DNA of 64,000 bases from Pseudomonas fluorescens (GCF_900636825.1 NZ_LR134318.1:2141501-2205500); one strand, 5' to 3'; positions 16,972-25,944 are shown, counted from the stretch's first letter. Made by a program: numbers and translations. The notes: generated by a model from the letters alone, not told the origin.

Positions 16972-18429
16972 ATGAACAGCCATCACGATTTGAGTTCGGC
17001 GTCGGTGCTGCGTTTCGGCCCTTACGCGTTTCATACGCGCCAACGGCTGATCCTCGAAGGGGATCGGCAACTGCGTATGGGCGGTCGTGCGCTGGACATT
17101 CTGCAAGTGCTGGTCGAACGCGCCGCAAGAGTGGTCAGCAAAGAGCAACTGATCGCTCTGGTCTGGCCGACTTCGGTGGTCGAAGAGATCAACCTGCGCG
17201 TGCACATCGCGGCGCTACGCCGCGCCCTGCGTGATGGAGAAAACGGTCAGCGCTACATCGTCAATGTGCCCCAGCGCGGTTACAGCTTCATCGCGCCGGT
17301 GCAGTACGACATCACCGCTCAACCGGTTTTCCAGCACTTGCAAGCGCCGCAACATAATTTGCCTGCGCGACTGACACCGGTGACCGGTCGCGATGCTCTG
17401 GTCGGCGATCTGGTGCGACAACTGCCGCTGTGCCGAATGATGACCCTCACGGGGCCGGCTGGTGTGGGCAAAACCACGGTCGCACTGCGCGTGGCCGAGC
17501 TGATGCTGGAGCATTTTTGCGATGGCGTTTGGCGGGTTGATCTGGCTTTGATCGATGACACCACGCCGCTGCTCGATGCGGTGCTGGACACCCTCGAGAC
17601 CGACTTCGACATCCTGACACAGCGCCATGCCTTATTGATTCTGGATAATTGCGAACATCTGCGCGAACGCTGTCAGGCGCTGGTGCGCCGCTTGCTCGAC
17701 GCTGCGCCGCGCCTGTCGGTGCTGGCGACAAGCCGCGAGGCGCTACAGGTCCATCCGGAAAAGCTTCAGCCTTTAGGACCACTCACCGTGCCAAGGTCTT
17801 CGGCGTCGATCAGCATAGAAGAGGCAATGAGTTATTCGGCAGTTCAGCTGTTTGTCAGTCGTGCGCGGACCCGTCAGCAGGGCTTCGTGCTGCGTGAACA
17901 GGATCTTGAAGCGGTGTGTGACATTTGCCGCCGACTTGACGGATTGCCCTTGGCGATCGAGCTGGCGGTAACCCAGATCGATGCGCTGGCGCTGGTCGGG
18001 TTGCAAGCGCAAATGGGCAATTGTCTGCAATTGCTCAGTCACGGTCGGCGCACCGCCGTTCCGCGCCATCAAACGCTCAAGGCCGCGCTCGACTGGGGCT
18101 ATCACCGCCTCAGTGGACTCGAACAATTGGCCCTGCAACGGCTGTCGGTATTTCACAAAGTCTTCACGCTTGATGACGCGTCGGCCGTCATCACCTGTGC
18201 CAGTCTGACGCCGCCAGTGCTGACGACAGTCCTTGCGCAACTGGTCGGTAAATCGTGGCTGAGCATGGAGCGGCGCATTGGCGGTGAGCGCTACCGGCTG
18301 CTCAATACCACTCGCAGTTACGCTTGGGAGCAATGGCTTGAGCAGGAGGAGTGGATCGATTTCGAACAACGCTATGCGCGCTACCTGAATCGCGAGAAAC
18401 GCGCGTCAGTGCTGCAATTGGCGGTCTAG
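16972..18429 (+). CDS. Winged-helix regulator with NB-ARC-like ATPase domain (short form)
   Basis: A 485-residue protein. Residues about 10-105 are an OmpR/PhoB-type winged helix (RALDILQVLVERAARVVSKE, INLRVHIAALRRAL, QRYIVNVPQRGYSFIAPV). After a linker comes an STAND/NB-ARC ATPase with Walker A GPAGVGKTT near residue 165, Walker B ALLILDNCEHL and VLATSREALQV, then a winged-helix-like segment ending RSYAWEQWLEQEE. It lacks the long C-terminal repeat region found in the neighbouring 967-residue paralogue. Its last 24 bp overlap that convergent gene. Probably a transcriptional regulator with an ATP-dependent switch; the ligand is unknown. Confidence 0.85.
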   Translation: MNSHHDLSSASVLRFGPYAFHTRQRLILEGDRQLRMGGRALDILQVLVERAARVVSKEQLIALVWPTSVVEEINLRVHIAALRRALRDGENGQRYIVNVPQRGYSFIAPVQYDITAQPVFQHLQAPQHNLPARLTPVTGRDALVGDLVRQLPLCRMMTLTGPAGVGKTTVALRVAELMLEHFCDGVWRVDLALIDDTTPLLDAVLDTLETDFDILTQRHALLILDNCEHLRERCQALVRRLLDAAPRLSVLATSREALQVHPEKLQPLGPLTVPRSSASISIEEAMSYSAVQLFVSRARTRQQGFVLREQDLEAVCDICRRLDGLPLAIELAVTQIDALALVGLQAQMGNCLQLLSHGRRTAVPRHQTLKAALDWGYHRLSGLEQLALQRLSVFHKVFTLDDASAVITCASLTPPVLTTVLAQLVGKSWLSMERRIGGERYRLLNTTRSYAWEQWLEQEEWIDFEQRYARYLNREKRASVLQLAV

Positions 18430-21309
18430 CTGATCCAGCAAGTCGCGCACCTTTCGCAGGTCTGGAGTGGCATAGCCTTCGGTGAACCGTTGGTAGATCG
18501 GCATCAACAGATCCAGTGCCTCGCGATAGCGATTTTGCCGTTGCCACAGCTGCGCCAGAGAGGTAGCGCTGCGCAGCTCCCAGGCGAGCGCGCCTTGGGA
18601 TTGGGCAACGGACAGGGCTTGCTGAAGGATTTGTTCTGCGACCTGAAGATTGTCGCTGGCTGAACGGACGCTTTCGCGAGCAAGCTCGCTCCCACAGTAG
18701 TCCGCGGTCGATACCACTCCGATGTAGGAGCGAGCCTGCTCGCGAAGGCTTTGGTCGGAGCACTGCAAATCCTCAGCCATCATCCGCGCCGCCCGTGCCC
18801 GCAAAATCTCCGCTGTGCTCCAGCCCGCCTCACCCATGCATGCCCGTTGCATTAATGCCTCGTCAACGAAGCGCTCATCGAGCGTGACCATGACTTCCCG
18901 AATCAATCCACTGTCCGCGGTCTGCATCGGCGCCGCGTTGTCAGCGTCGATCACTTGCGCGTAATGCCGGGCCCACGTATGGAACAGCAGCACGGAATGT
19001 TTCTGCGATTGTTCGAGCAACAGTTGCAGCAATGCCCGGGCGTTCTGCCGGTCGCCGTTGTAATGAGCGATCAAACACGACGCCAGGGCCAGGGTGTAAC
19101 AAATCGACGTGCCGTGGTTGATCTGCAGGGCGATGTCCAGTGCCTGCCGCGCGGTGCGCCATGCTTGTTCAGGAAAACCCTGCAGCCACAACACCCGCGC
19201 GAGCACCGTCAGCGAGGCTACGCTCTGATCGTACTGCACGCCGAAACCATGGGTGAATCGATTGAGGTGGCCACTCTGAGCCATGCGTTCGATGACCTGT
19301 TCGGCGTGTGTCCGGGCTTGCGGCTGGTCGCCGGCGTAATGCAGCGCCAGCACGCGCAGACGGTGCGTGCTCAGCGACAGCAGCGGATCATCGTGGGCGC
19401 CGAGCTGATTGAACTGTTCACTTTGCGCCAGCGCCGCGCGGTAATGTCCGCAGCTGAGATTGACGGCCATGTGCCCGGATACCGCGCGGAGCTGACCGGC
19501 GACATCGCTGTGTTCCTGCGCCATTGCGTGAGCATCGACGAACGCCTGGATGGTTTCTGCGGTGCCGCCCCACATGTGATAACAGGCGCTGCCATGCGCC
19601 AGTTGCAAGGCAATCGTCAGGTGCGGGCAGGGCGGGCGCAGGCTTTGCGAACGCTGCAACGCTTGGCGCACATAGCCGCCGTATTCCTTGAGCAGCGACA
19701 GCTCCTGCCAGAGCGGCGCTGATGCCGCGGTCAAGCGGACACCGAGATCGCCGGGGCCGTCACCGTTGAGGCTCCAATCCAGTGCTGCGCGCAAATCCTC
19801 GAGGCCTCGAGCGTAGCGCTCGATCCACAGCTTCGTCGGCGTGTGCTCCCAATCCATTTGCGCCTGGTCCATCAGCGCCAGGCAGCGTTGTCCGTGGCGT
19901 TCGCGGGTTTCTTCGAATTCCGCGGCGAGGTCGAGTTTTTCCAGGGCATAGCGACGCGTCGTGTCGAGCAATCGGTAGAAAACCTCCTCATCGCCGACCT
20001 CGACACTGAGCAGCGATTTTGCGACCAGTTGGGTGATCGACGCGAACACCGCTTCGGGCTTGATCTCCGGGCCGACAATCACTGCCGCCGCCGATTCCAG
20101 CGTGAAACCGCCGCGAAACACGCTCAACCGGCGCAGGCCGGTCTGCTCACAGCGGTTGAGTAGATTGAAACTCCAGTCCAGCGTGGCGCGCAGGGTCAGG
20201 TGCCGTTCCAGAGGGCTCTGCTGGCCCGCGACCAAGGGCGGCAAGCGCCCCTGCAATTGAGTCAGCAAACCCTTCAGCCCCAACTCGCCGACCTGCGCGG
20301 CGGCCAGCTCCAATGCCAGCGGAATACCGTCCAGCCGATGGCAGATTTCGATCGCCAAGGGTAACTGTTCGTCTTCCAGTTCGAAGCTTTCCAGCGCCGC
20401 GGTGGCGCGTTCGACAAACAGCTGCAGGGCTGAGAATCCCAGTGTCTGCTGGCGATCCAGCACGGCTGTCATCGACGGGTAATCGAGAGAATCCAGACGC
20501 TGCACGTATTCGCCTTCAGCGCGCAGGCTTTCGCGGCTGGTGGCGAGGATATGCACCTTCGGTGCCCCGCGCAGAATGCTTTCGCTGAGGGTCGCCACCG
20601 CGTCGATCAAGTGCTCGCAATTGTCGATCACCAGCAACATCTGGCGTTGGCTCAGGCCTCTGATCAGGCTCGCCAGCGGATCGCTGTCGGCCAGCGTCAG
20701 ATCGAGCAGGGCGGCCAGATGCGACCCGATCAGGCGCGGATCATTGAGGGGAGCCAGATCCACCAGCCGAATACCATCAGGGTATTGCCCGATCAACTGC
20801 TCGGCCACGCGCAGGGCCACGGTGGTTTTGCCAATGCCACCGGGGCCGACCAGGGTGATGCAGCGCTGGCGCGGCAGTTGCGTCATCAGACTGTCGACCA
20901 GCGCCTGGCGCCCGATCATGCGCGTGCGGCGCAGCGGCAGGTTGTGGCGGGCGGCGCTGGCGACGGGCCGTTGCTCAATCGATTCGAAAACAATCGGCGC
21001 GACAAAACTATAGCCGCGCTGCGCCACGGTAATGATGTAGCGCTGGCCGGCCTGGCCGTCGCCCAGTGCCTTGCGCAGCGCCGCCATGTGGACGCGCAGG
21101 TTGATCTCTTCGACCACAGTGTCGGGCCAGACCGCCGCCATCAATTGTTGCTTGCTCAGCACTTCGCCGGCATGCGCCAGCAGCGTCAACAGAATGTCCA
21201 TCGCCCGGCGACCGAGGCGCAACGGCTGCTCGCCCTCCAGCACCAGACGCTGCTTGGGAACAATCCGATAGGGGCCGAAACCGATGGCCTGATTCGGGGA
21301 AAAACTCAA
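18406..21309 (-). CDS. Winged-helix/STAND ATPase regulator with helical repeat C-terminus
   Basis: A 967-residue protein: N-terminal OmpR-type winged helix (RRAMDILLTLLAHAGEVLSK, RYIITVAQRGYSFVAPIV), an NB-ARC-like ATPase (Walker A GPGGIGKTT near residue 163, Walker B MLLVIDNCEHLIDA, HILATSRESL) and a long alpha-helical TPR-like region to the end. This is the architecture of large SARP/MalT-like STAND regulators, where the helical repeats sense a ligand or protein. It is a paralogue of the gene at 16972, facing it tail to tail. An 80-bp REP pair lies in frame in the C-terminal coding region (18671-18750), encoding GSELARES-like residues. Confidence 0.88.
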   Translation of the reverse strand: MSFSPNQAIGFGPYRIVPKQRLVLEGEQPLRLGRRAMDILLTLLAHAGEVLSKQQLMAAVWPDTVVEEINLRVHMAALRKALGDGQAGQRYIITVAQRGYSFVAPIVFESIEQRPVASAARHNLPLRRTRMIGRQALVDSLMTQLPRQRCITLVGPGGIGKTTVALRVAEQLIGQYPDGIRLVDLAPLNDPRLIGSHLAALLDLTLADSDPLASLIRGLSQRQMLLVIDNCEHLIDAVATLSESILRGAPKVHILATSRESLRAEGEYVQRLDSLDYPSMTAVLDRQQTLGFSALQLFVERATAALESFELEDEQLPLAIEICHRLDGIPLALELAAAQVGELGLKGLLTQLQGRLPPLVAGQQSPLERHLTLRATLDWSFNLLNRCEQTGLRRLSVFRGGFTLESAAAVIVGPEIKPEAVFASITQLVAKSLLSVEVGDEEVFYRLLDTTRRYALEKLDLAAEFEETRERHGQRCLALMDQAQMDWEHTPTKLWIERYARGLEDLRAALDWSLNGDGPGDLGVRLTAASAPLWQELSLLKEYGGYVRQALQRSQSLRPPCPHLTIALQLAHGSACYHMWGGTAETIQAFVDAHAMAQEHSDVAGQLRAVSGHMAVNLSCGHYRAALAQSEQFNQLGAHDDPLLSLSTHRLRVLALHYAGDQPQARTHAEQVIERMAQSGHLNRFTHGFGVQYDQSVASLTVLARVLWLQGFPEQAWRTARQALDIALQINHGTSICYTLALASCLIAHYNGDRQNARALLQLLLEQSQKHSVLLFHTWARHYAQVIDADNAAPMQTADSGLIREVMVTLDERFVDEALMQRACMGEAGWSTAEILRARAARMMAEDLQCSDQSLREQARSYIGVVSTADYCGSELARESVRSASDNLQVAEQILQQALSVAQSQGALAWELRSATSLAQLWQRQNRYREALDLLMPIYQRFTEGYATPDLRKVRDLLDQLDRQLQH
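18671..18750. repeat. REPIN (inverted REP pair) inside a coding sequence
   Basis: CGCGAGCAAGCTCGCTCCCAC at the left and GTAGGAGCGAGCCTGCTCGCG at the right are two REP palindromes in inverted orientation about 30 bp apart, the same family as the intergenic REPs elsewhere in the window. Here they are read through in frame as part of the 967-residue regulator. REPs are normally extragenic. Confidence 0.88.
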
Positions 21310-21443
21310 CAGCTCACTCCTGCGGTGCCGCGACGGACAGGACGAATCGGGGCCTGGCGCGCGCGCAGACCTTCCAGTTCGTGATGTCCCGGCATAATCC
21401 TCAGGTTTTGGCGTCAGCGCAACGGCTGGCGCCTAGCCACTCT

Positions 21444-21875
21444 TCAAAAAGGCACGTGGCGTGGGCGGCTGGTCTTGGGTTCACGCATGACCTGACAGCG
21501 CCAGGCGAACGGGTTGATCCCTTCGCTGCGGGTGAACATGTGGCAGAAGTGCGCCTGATCGCAAAAGCCGCATTCCAGGCTGATTTGCGTCAGGCTCATA
21601 TCGGTGTGTTGAATCAGCAGTTTGGCCCGGGCGATGCGCTGTTTGCGGATCCAGTCCTGCGGCGACAGCCCGGTGCTGCATTTGAAGGCGCGCGAGAAAT
21701 GGCTGCGTGACAGCGAACAGGCGCGGGCCAGTTCGGTCACTTCAAGGCTTTCGCCCAGACGTTCGAGAATCAACAGTTTCACCTGGCGTTCGCGCTGCGG
21801 ACTGAGTCCGCCGGTGGCGCTTTTGCGCGGTTCGCTGGCAGGGGCGAGGGCGACGGTTTGCTGTAATTGAGCCAT
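21444..21875 (-). CDS. AraC family transcriptional regulator, HTH-only
   Basis: A 143-residue protein consisting almost entirely of the two AraC-type helix-turn-helix motifs (VTELARACSLSRSHFSRAFK and MSLTQISLECGFCDQAHFCH followed by MFTRSEGINPF). There is no effector-binding domain, so it may be constitutively active like MarA/SoxS-type regulators or controlled by its level. It is divergent from the LysR gene at 22086 with a 210-bp gap. The region 21310-21443 behind it shows no gene. Confidence 0.88.
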   Translation of the reverse strand: MAQLQQTVALAPASEPRKSATGGLSPQRERQVKLLILERLGESLEVTELARACSLSRSHFSRAFKCSTGLSPQDWIRKQRIARAKLLIQHTDMSLTQISLECGFCDQAHFCHMFTRSEGINPFAWRCQVMREPKTSRPRHVPF

Positions 21876-22085
21876 GGCCAAAGTCCGTGTCGGAGGGGAA
21901 GGCACGGGTAGCGCTTCCCTCAGGTCGAAAAACAACGCTGAGCAGAGGTATTCATTGTTGGGCGCGCGCACGTTGTCTGACGAGTTAATCGTTGTTAATT
22001 TCGCTCTGGCCCGGCGTTCACAGGCCGGTGGATCGCGTAAAGTGCGTAGCACTTGCGTCTGGCTGGTTATAAGGAATCCGTGCCC

Positions 22086-23009
22086 ATGAACCGTAATGAT
22101 CTGCGCCGCGTCGACATGAACCTGCTGGTGATTTTCGAAGCGCTGATGTTCGAAAAGAACCTGACCCGCGTGGCGGAAAAACTGTTCATGGGGCAACCGG
22201 CGGTAAGCGCGGCGTTGGGCCGTTTGCGCGATCTGTTCGACGATCCGTTGTTGCTGCGCAATGGTCGCGGCATGGAACCCACGGCCCGCGCGCTGGCGAT
22301 TCTCAAGGAACTGCAACCGGCGATGGACGTGATTTCCGGCGCCGTCAGCCGCGCCAAGGAGTTCGAGCCGGCGAGCAGTTGCGATGTGTTCCGCATCGGT
22401 TTGTCGGATGACGCCGAGTTCGGCTTGTTTCCGCCGCTGCTGCGTCAGCTTCAGCAAGAGGCGCCGGGTATCGTTGTGGTGGTGCGGCGCGCCAACTATT
22501 TATTGATGCCGGCCTTGCTGGCCTCTGGGGAAATCTCTGTCGGCGTCAGTTACACCACCGATTTGCCGGCCAATGCCAAACGCAAAAAACTGCGCGACAT
22601 TCCCTGCAAAGTCCTGCGCGGCGATGACCGTCCGGAGCCGCTGACGCTTGACGAGTATTGCGAGCGTCCGCATGCGATGGTGTCGTTCTCCGGGGACTTG
22701 AGCGGCAACATCGACATGGATCTGGCCAAGATCGGCCGTTCGCGCCGTGTTGTCCTCGGTGTTCCACAGTTCAGCGGTTTGCGCGCCTTGCTCGCCGGCA
22801 CCGAAATGATCGCAACCGTGCCAGATTACGCCGCATGCGCATTGGTTGATGGCTGCGCCTTGCGCGCCGAGGATCCACCGTTCCCGATTGACGCGGCGCA
22901 GTTGTCGATGGCGTGGAGCGGGGTGCACGACAACGACCCGGCAGAGAAGTGGCTGCGCGCACGGATCAGCCAGTTCATGGCGGCGCCGCTGGATATTGCC
23001 CAGACGTGA
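22086..23009 (+). CDS. LysR family transcriptional regulator
   Basis: A 307-residue LTTR of the NodD/LinR-type branch. The N-terminal winged helix (VDMNLLVIFEALMFEKNLTR then VAEKLFMGQPAVSAALGRLR) starts with the typical LRRVDMNLL motif, followed by a full effector domain. Divergent from the AraC-type gene. The ATG at 22086 was chosen over an upstream in-frame start because the family begins here. Target and effector are unknown. Confidence 0.9.
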   Translation: MNRNDLRRVDMNLLVIFEALMFEKNLTRVAEKLFMGQPAVSAALGRLRDLFDDPLLLRNGRGMEPTARALAILKELQPAMDVISGAVSRAKEFEPASSCDVFRIGLSDDAEFGLFPPLLRQLQQEAPGIVVVVRRANYLLMPALLASGEISVGVSYTTDLPANAKRKKLRDIPCKVLRGDDRPEPLTLDEYCERPHAMVSFSGDLSGNIDMDLAKIGRSRRVVLGVPQFSGLRALLAGTEMIATVPDYAACALVDGCALRAEDPPFPIDAAQLSMAWSGVHDNDPAEKWLRARISQFMAAPLDIAQT

Positions 23010-23155
23010 TACCCAACTCAGAGGGCAAGCTGCCCACCGCTCGTCGAAAATAGCCCCGCACCTGTCATTGTTGACAGTAGCGGTGGTGACACGTTTGCGT
23101 GTGTGATAGGCCAGTGTCCATTGGGGCAACTTAGGCCATGCACAGGAGCGCGAGG

Positions 23156-24934
23156 ATGAATAGCCCGAAGAACACGATAGTGATAGATGGCTTATTACCC
23201 CCATATGTTCTGGAGAGCTGGACGCCCACGCTGCTGAATCCAAAGTCAGCCAGATATTCACTGACGTTTGCCTGCGATGCTGTCCTTGAGCCCACGGACC
23301 GACTGAGCGCCAAATGGCAGGGCGCACCGGGGACGCCACCTGAAGGCACCTATTCCTCAGATTTCGTCGAAGTCGGCGACCGGCGCCCGGTAGTTCTGCC
23401 TATCCCTTATTCGTTGGCGGCGATCAATCAAGGTAGGACGGTGACACTTACCTACCAGATCATTCGCGGCAGCTCGCCGACAGTGACATCGCTACCGCAG
23501 ATATTGTATGTCCTGCCACTGGCGCAAGCAGATTTGCCCCGAGTAATGATCGTGCAGGCAGACGAGGAGGGACGAGGTCTCGATTTATCCGTTAAAGACT
23601 TGGCTCAATTTACCTTGAGAATCGATGCATGGCCTTTGATCATGCAGGGACATTTTTTTTGGGCCCGGCTTAAAGGCACAAACGCAGACGGTAGTGTGTT
23701 TGATCAACAGTACTGGCGTGCGCCGGAAAGTGTGGTCGATCTGGATTTTTTCCGATTCGGCTTCTTCGCGCAGGATTTTCCCGCCGCTGTGCTGCAGGGG
23801 CTCAAGGATCGCAGCGTGCTGACCGTGGAGTTCAGTGCATCGCTCGATGCCAGTGAGGAAGAAACCGATGCCGTGGTTTTTGCGCCACGCCATTACATCG
23901 TCAGCACCGCAACGCCGCCGTTGCCAGATAAGCCTGAAATCGTCTCTGTGACAGATGCGGCCGGCCAAGCCATTGCCGACGGAGGAGAAACAGCGCACAC
24001 CCGTGTGACGATCAGCGGCACCGCGATGCCTGACGAACAAGTGGAAGTGTTTGACGGGTCAGACTCCAAGGGGCCGGTTCGTGCCGGTTCGGGTATCTGG
24101 TCTCTCTGCCTATCTGAATTGGCCGTCGGTGCTCATTCGTTCACAGCCAAGGCTTTGTACGGCGATGGTCATATCACCGACCCTTGGGCAATCAGCGTCA
24201 AACCGGTGGTGAGTGGGCAATTGAGCATCGAGGAAGCGCCTGACAACGTCAGCCTTGATCCGCTTCGCGCACTCACTTCACTGACTGCCGTGTTGGACTA
24301 TGACATGCGGCCCACCGATAGAATCAGTGTGACGGTGACGGCCGCTGAGGGCACACCCGCTGCAGGCTCGCATACCACTGCGCCAGTGGTGGCCGGTACA
24401 ACGCGTCCGAGAAGAATCACATTGCCCAAAGCACTGGTGGCATACAGCATCGGAAAATCAATGGCGGTGAATTTTACCTACACACGGGACGGTTCCCTGC
24501 CGGTGGCGTTGCCGCCGCTGCGCCTTGACGTGCTGCCGATTGCTATGGACAGACTTCCCGCACCAGTGATTACTCAAGCCAATGGCACCGAGTTCCTGAA
24601 CTTGAGTGATGTGCAATCCGGCGCAACGCTGTTTTTTGGCGATTGGCCGCATATTGCGATGTACCAGCGACTCCACCTGGTTTTGCAAGGCCAGAAAGTT
24701 GATGGCCCGCATGACTTACAGTTTTGGGCTGGTAACAGTATCGTGCCTCGATCATGGGTGGAGAATGGCAGTTACAGCGTGACTATTGCGGCCCGTTATC
24801 TGCGCCAACTGAGCGAAAACAGCAAGCTGGTCATCCGTTTCAGTGTCAACCTGGATCAGGTGCCCGACCCGGAAAAGGCGACCGTCTTTCAAACTCGCGA
24901 ATACACCATACGGGGAGTGCCTCTTAACCAATAG
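23156..24934 (+). CDS. Large hypothetical protein with Ig-like repeats
   Basis: A 592-residue protein with no signal peptide. It contains two related modules of about 220 residues (LEPTDRLSAKWQGAPGTPPE near the N-terminus and MRPTDRISVTVTAAEGTPAA near residue 385), each with a pattern S/P-D-R-(I/L)-S-x-x-W/V-x-G-x-PGTP followed by YxxGRxVTLTY or YSIGKSMAVNFTY. Between them is an Ig-like segment (VTISGTAMPDEQVEVFDGSD). Such repeats recur in large Pseudomonas proteins of unknown function. An AGGAG box precedes the ATG. Stand-alone gene. Confidence 0.72.
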   Translation: MNSPKNTIVIDGLLPPYVLESWTPTLLNPKSARYSLTFACDAVLEPTDRLSAKWQGAPGTPPEGTYSSDFVEVGDRRPVVLPIPYSLAAINQGRTVTLTYQIIRGSSPTVTSLPQILYVLPLAQADLPRVMIVQADEEGRGLDLSVKDLAQFTLRIDAWPLIMQGHFFWARLKGTNADGSVFDQQYWRAPESVVDLDFFRFGFFAQDFPAAVLQGLKDRSVLTVEFSASLDASEEETDAVVFAPRHYIVSTATPPLPDKPEIVSVTDAAGQAIADGGETAHTRVTISGTAMPDEQVEVFDGSDSKGPVRAGSGIWSLCLSELAVGAHSFTAKALYGDGHITDPWAISVKPVVSGQLSIEEAPDNVSLDPLRALTSLTAVLDYDMRPTDRISVTVTAAEGTPAAGSHTTAPVVAGTTRPRRITLPKALVAYSIGKSMAVNFTYTRDGSLPVALPPLRLDVLPIAMDRLPAPVITQANGTEFLNLSDVQSGATLFFGDWPHIAMYQRLHLVLQGQKVDGPHDLQFWAGNSIVPRSWVENGSYSVTIAARYLRQLSENSKLVIRFSVNLDQVPDPEKATVFQTREYTIRGVPLNQ

Positions 24935-24946
24935 CTGTTTTTGATC

Positions 24947-24977
24947 CGCCTTCGCGAGCAGGCTCGCTCCCACAGGG
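24947..24977. repeat. REP element
   Basis: CGCCTTCGCGAGCAGGCTCG followed by CTCCCACAGGG, a single copy of the GCGAGCAGGCTCGC palindromic REP family, 13 bp after the Ig-like protein gene; it may also act as a transcription stop. Confidence 0.9.
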
Positions 24978-25111
24978 TTCGGTGTGATGCCTGGTTTTTC
25001 GGTGTATTAAACATCGCTGTTTAAGCAACACCAGCAGACACTCTTTCAGGCTACGCAACCTTGCGCCTTTGCCTACAGCTACGCCAGAATCCGCCGGCTT
25101 GTGCGCTTGTG

Positions 25112-25171
25112 GTCCGGTCTCTATTGTTTGCGGGTCGCTGAAAAGATCAGCGATCGGGTTTAGCGATCCGG
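25112..25171 (+). promoter_or_regulatory. Conserved leader (site a) upstream of antisense RNA, copy 1
   Basis: Shares GTCCGGTCTCTA and a TCGCTG/CAGCGA hairpin (25135-25153) with the leader of the second cassette at 59029-59085. Immediately after the hairpin, TTAGCGATCCGG (25160-25171) is perfectly complementary over 12 nt to 25286-25297 in the RNA downstream. In copy 2 the equivalent site has a different sequence but is again complementary to its own RNA. This corresponds to the target site a (or seqA) of phage C4/P4 immunity RNAs. Confidence 0.7.
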
Positions 25172-25237
25172 CTCCGACTACAGACGCAACAACGCTCCGC
25201 TCTCGATTGTGGTTTTCCCTTTTTGCAATCGCGTAAT

Positions 25238-25313
25238 GGTGGCTGTGCGTGGGAGACCGAAAGGTCTACCCGGGGTTTCTGTGACCCGGATCGCTAACCT
25301 GCGTACAGCCGCC
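25238..25313 (+). ncRNA. C4-like antisense RNA element, copy 1
   Basis: A 76-nt fold: a continuous 16-bp closing stem (25238-25253 with 25298-25313, four wobble pairs), hairpin AGACC-GAAA-GGTCT with a GNRA tetraloop (25254-25267), and hairpin CCGGG / CCCGG whose loop TTTCTGTG (25276-25283) can pair over 8 positions with CACGGAGA (25357-25364), the Shine-Dalgarno of the DUF6124 gene. CCGGATCGCTAA (25286-25297) pairs with the upstream leader. The layout resembles the C4 antisense RNA of phages P1/P7 and the CI RNA of P4, from memory of that family. A reading frame through it (MVAVRGRPKGLPG) resembles Ash-family peptides, probably an artefact of the RNA. Confidence 0.78.
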
Positions 25314-25370
25314 ACCCCCAACTTGTTTAGCGATAAGTCGTGGCGGCTCAGACCCTCACGGAGATTCACC

Positions 25371-25730
25371 ATGTTCAAAGTCACACCCAACCCGCCAAAC
25401 ACCAAGCCCGCGTCCCCCCACGAAACCCTCGATTCCAGAAAACTCAACGAAGCCGCCGACCGCGCCCTCGACCATTACCTCTGTCCACCCGGCTCCACGC
25501 CGCCCCCACGCAGAATTCGTGGCATGTACGCCGTGACCGCCGACAACAAAAACGAAGAGCTGCTGGCCGATGCCAGCGCAACACTCGCCTCGGCCAAAAC
25601 CCTGGCCCAGGACGTCGCCAACCTGCTGCCCGTGTCCCAGCGCCGGGCGTTGCTGGGGATTGCGCAACTGATCATGCTCGGCGAGCTGGCGGTGAATCGG
25701 GTGCTGGATAACCTCGATCTACCTGCCTGA
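25371..25730 (+). CDS. DUF6124 family protein
   Basis: A 119-residue protein beginning MFKVTPNPPNTKPASPHETL, with the Pseudomonas-specific motif LDSRKLNEAADRALDHYL, a variable Pro-rich linker, and a C-terminal helical half (DASATLASAKTLAQDVANLL then RRALLGIAQLIMLGELAVNR). No signal peptide. Such genes are numerous in pseudomonads and their function is unknown to me. Translation starts at an ATG 6 bp after CACGGAGA, which is complementary to the loop of the upstream RNA, so it is probably silenced by that RNA. A paralogue in the same arrangement lies at 59289. Confidence 0.85.
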   Translation: MFKVTPNPPNTKPASPHETLDSRKLNEAADRALDHYLCPPGSTPPPRRIRGMYAVTADNKNEELLADASATLASAKTLAQDVANLLPVSQRRALLGIAQLIMLGELAVNRVLDNLDLPA

Positions 25731-25740
25731 ACACATTCCC

Positions 25741-25832
25741 TGTGGGAGCGAGCTTGCTCGCGAAGGCGTCGGGTCAGCTATAAATACGTTGAATGACACG
25801 TCGCTTTCGCTGGCAAGCCAGCTCCCACAGGG
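25741..25832. repeat. REPIN (inverted REP pair)
   Basis: TGTGGGAGCGAGCTTGCTCG and GCTGGCAAGCCAGCTCCCAC face each other with about 35 bp between them, just after the DUF6124 gene. Same REP family as 24947 and 18671, with a variant right arm. Confidence 0.9.
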
Positions 25833-25944
25833 ATCTGCGGTGTTCTGGGAGTTTCGGCACGCCGCAGAACTAAGCACACCCATCCAATTTCCCCCCACCC
25901 ATCCCCGGCATGATTCACCCCAATGACTATTCAAGGGTGGGCCC

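Noticed and set aside
21384..21420. Hairpin TGGCGTCAGC...GCTGGCGCC between the STAND regulator and the AraC gene
   Set aside because: No T tract on either strand and a bulge in the stem; no functional evidence.
23138..23155. Upstream ATG as start of the Ig-like protein
   Set aside because: The AGGAG box lies between it and the ATG at 23156, which has the correct spacing.
25209..25370. Ash-like peptide frame upstream of the DUF6124 start
   Set aside because: The equivalent frame in the second cassette is out of register with its DUF6124 gene and diverges, while the RNA fold is kept; better explained as structured RNA.
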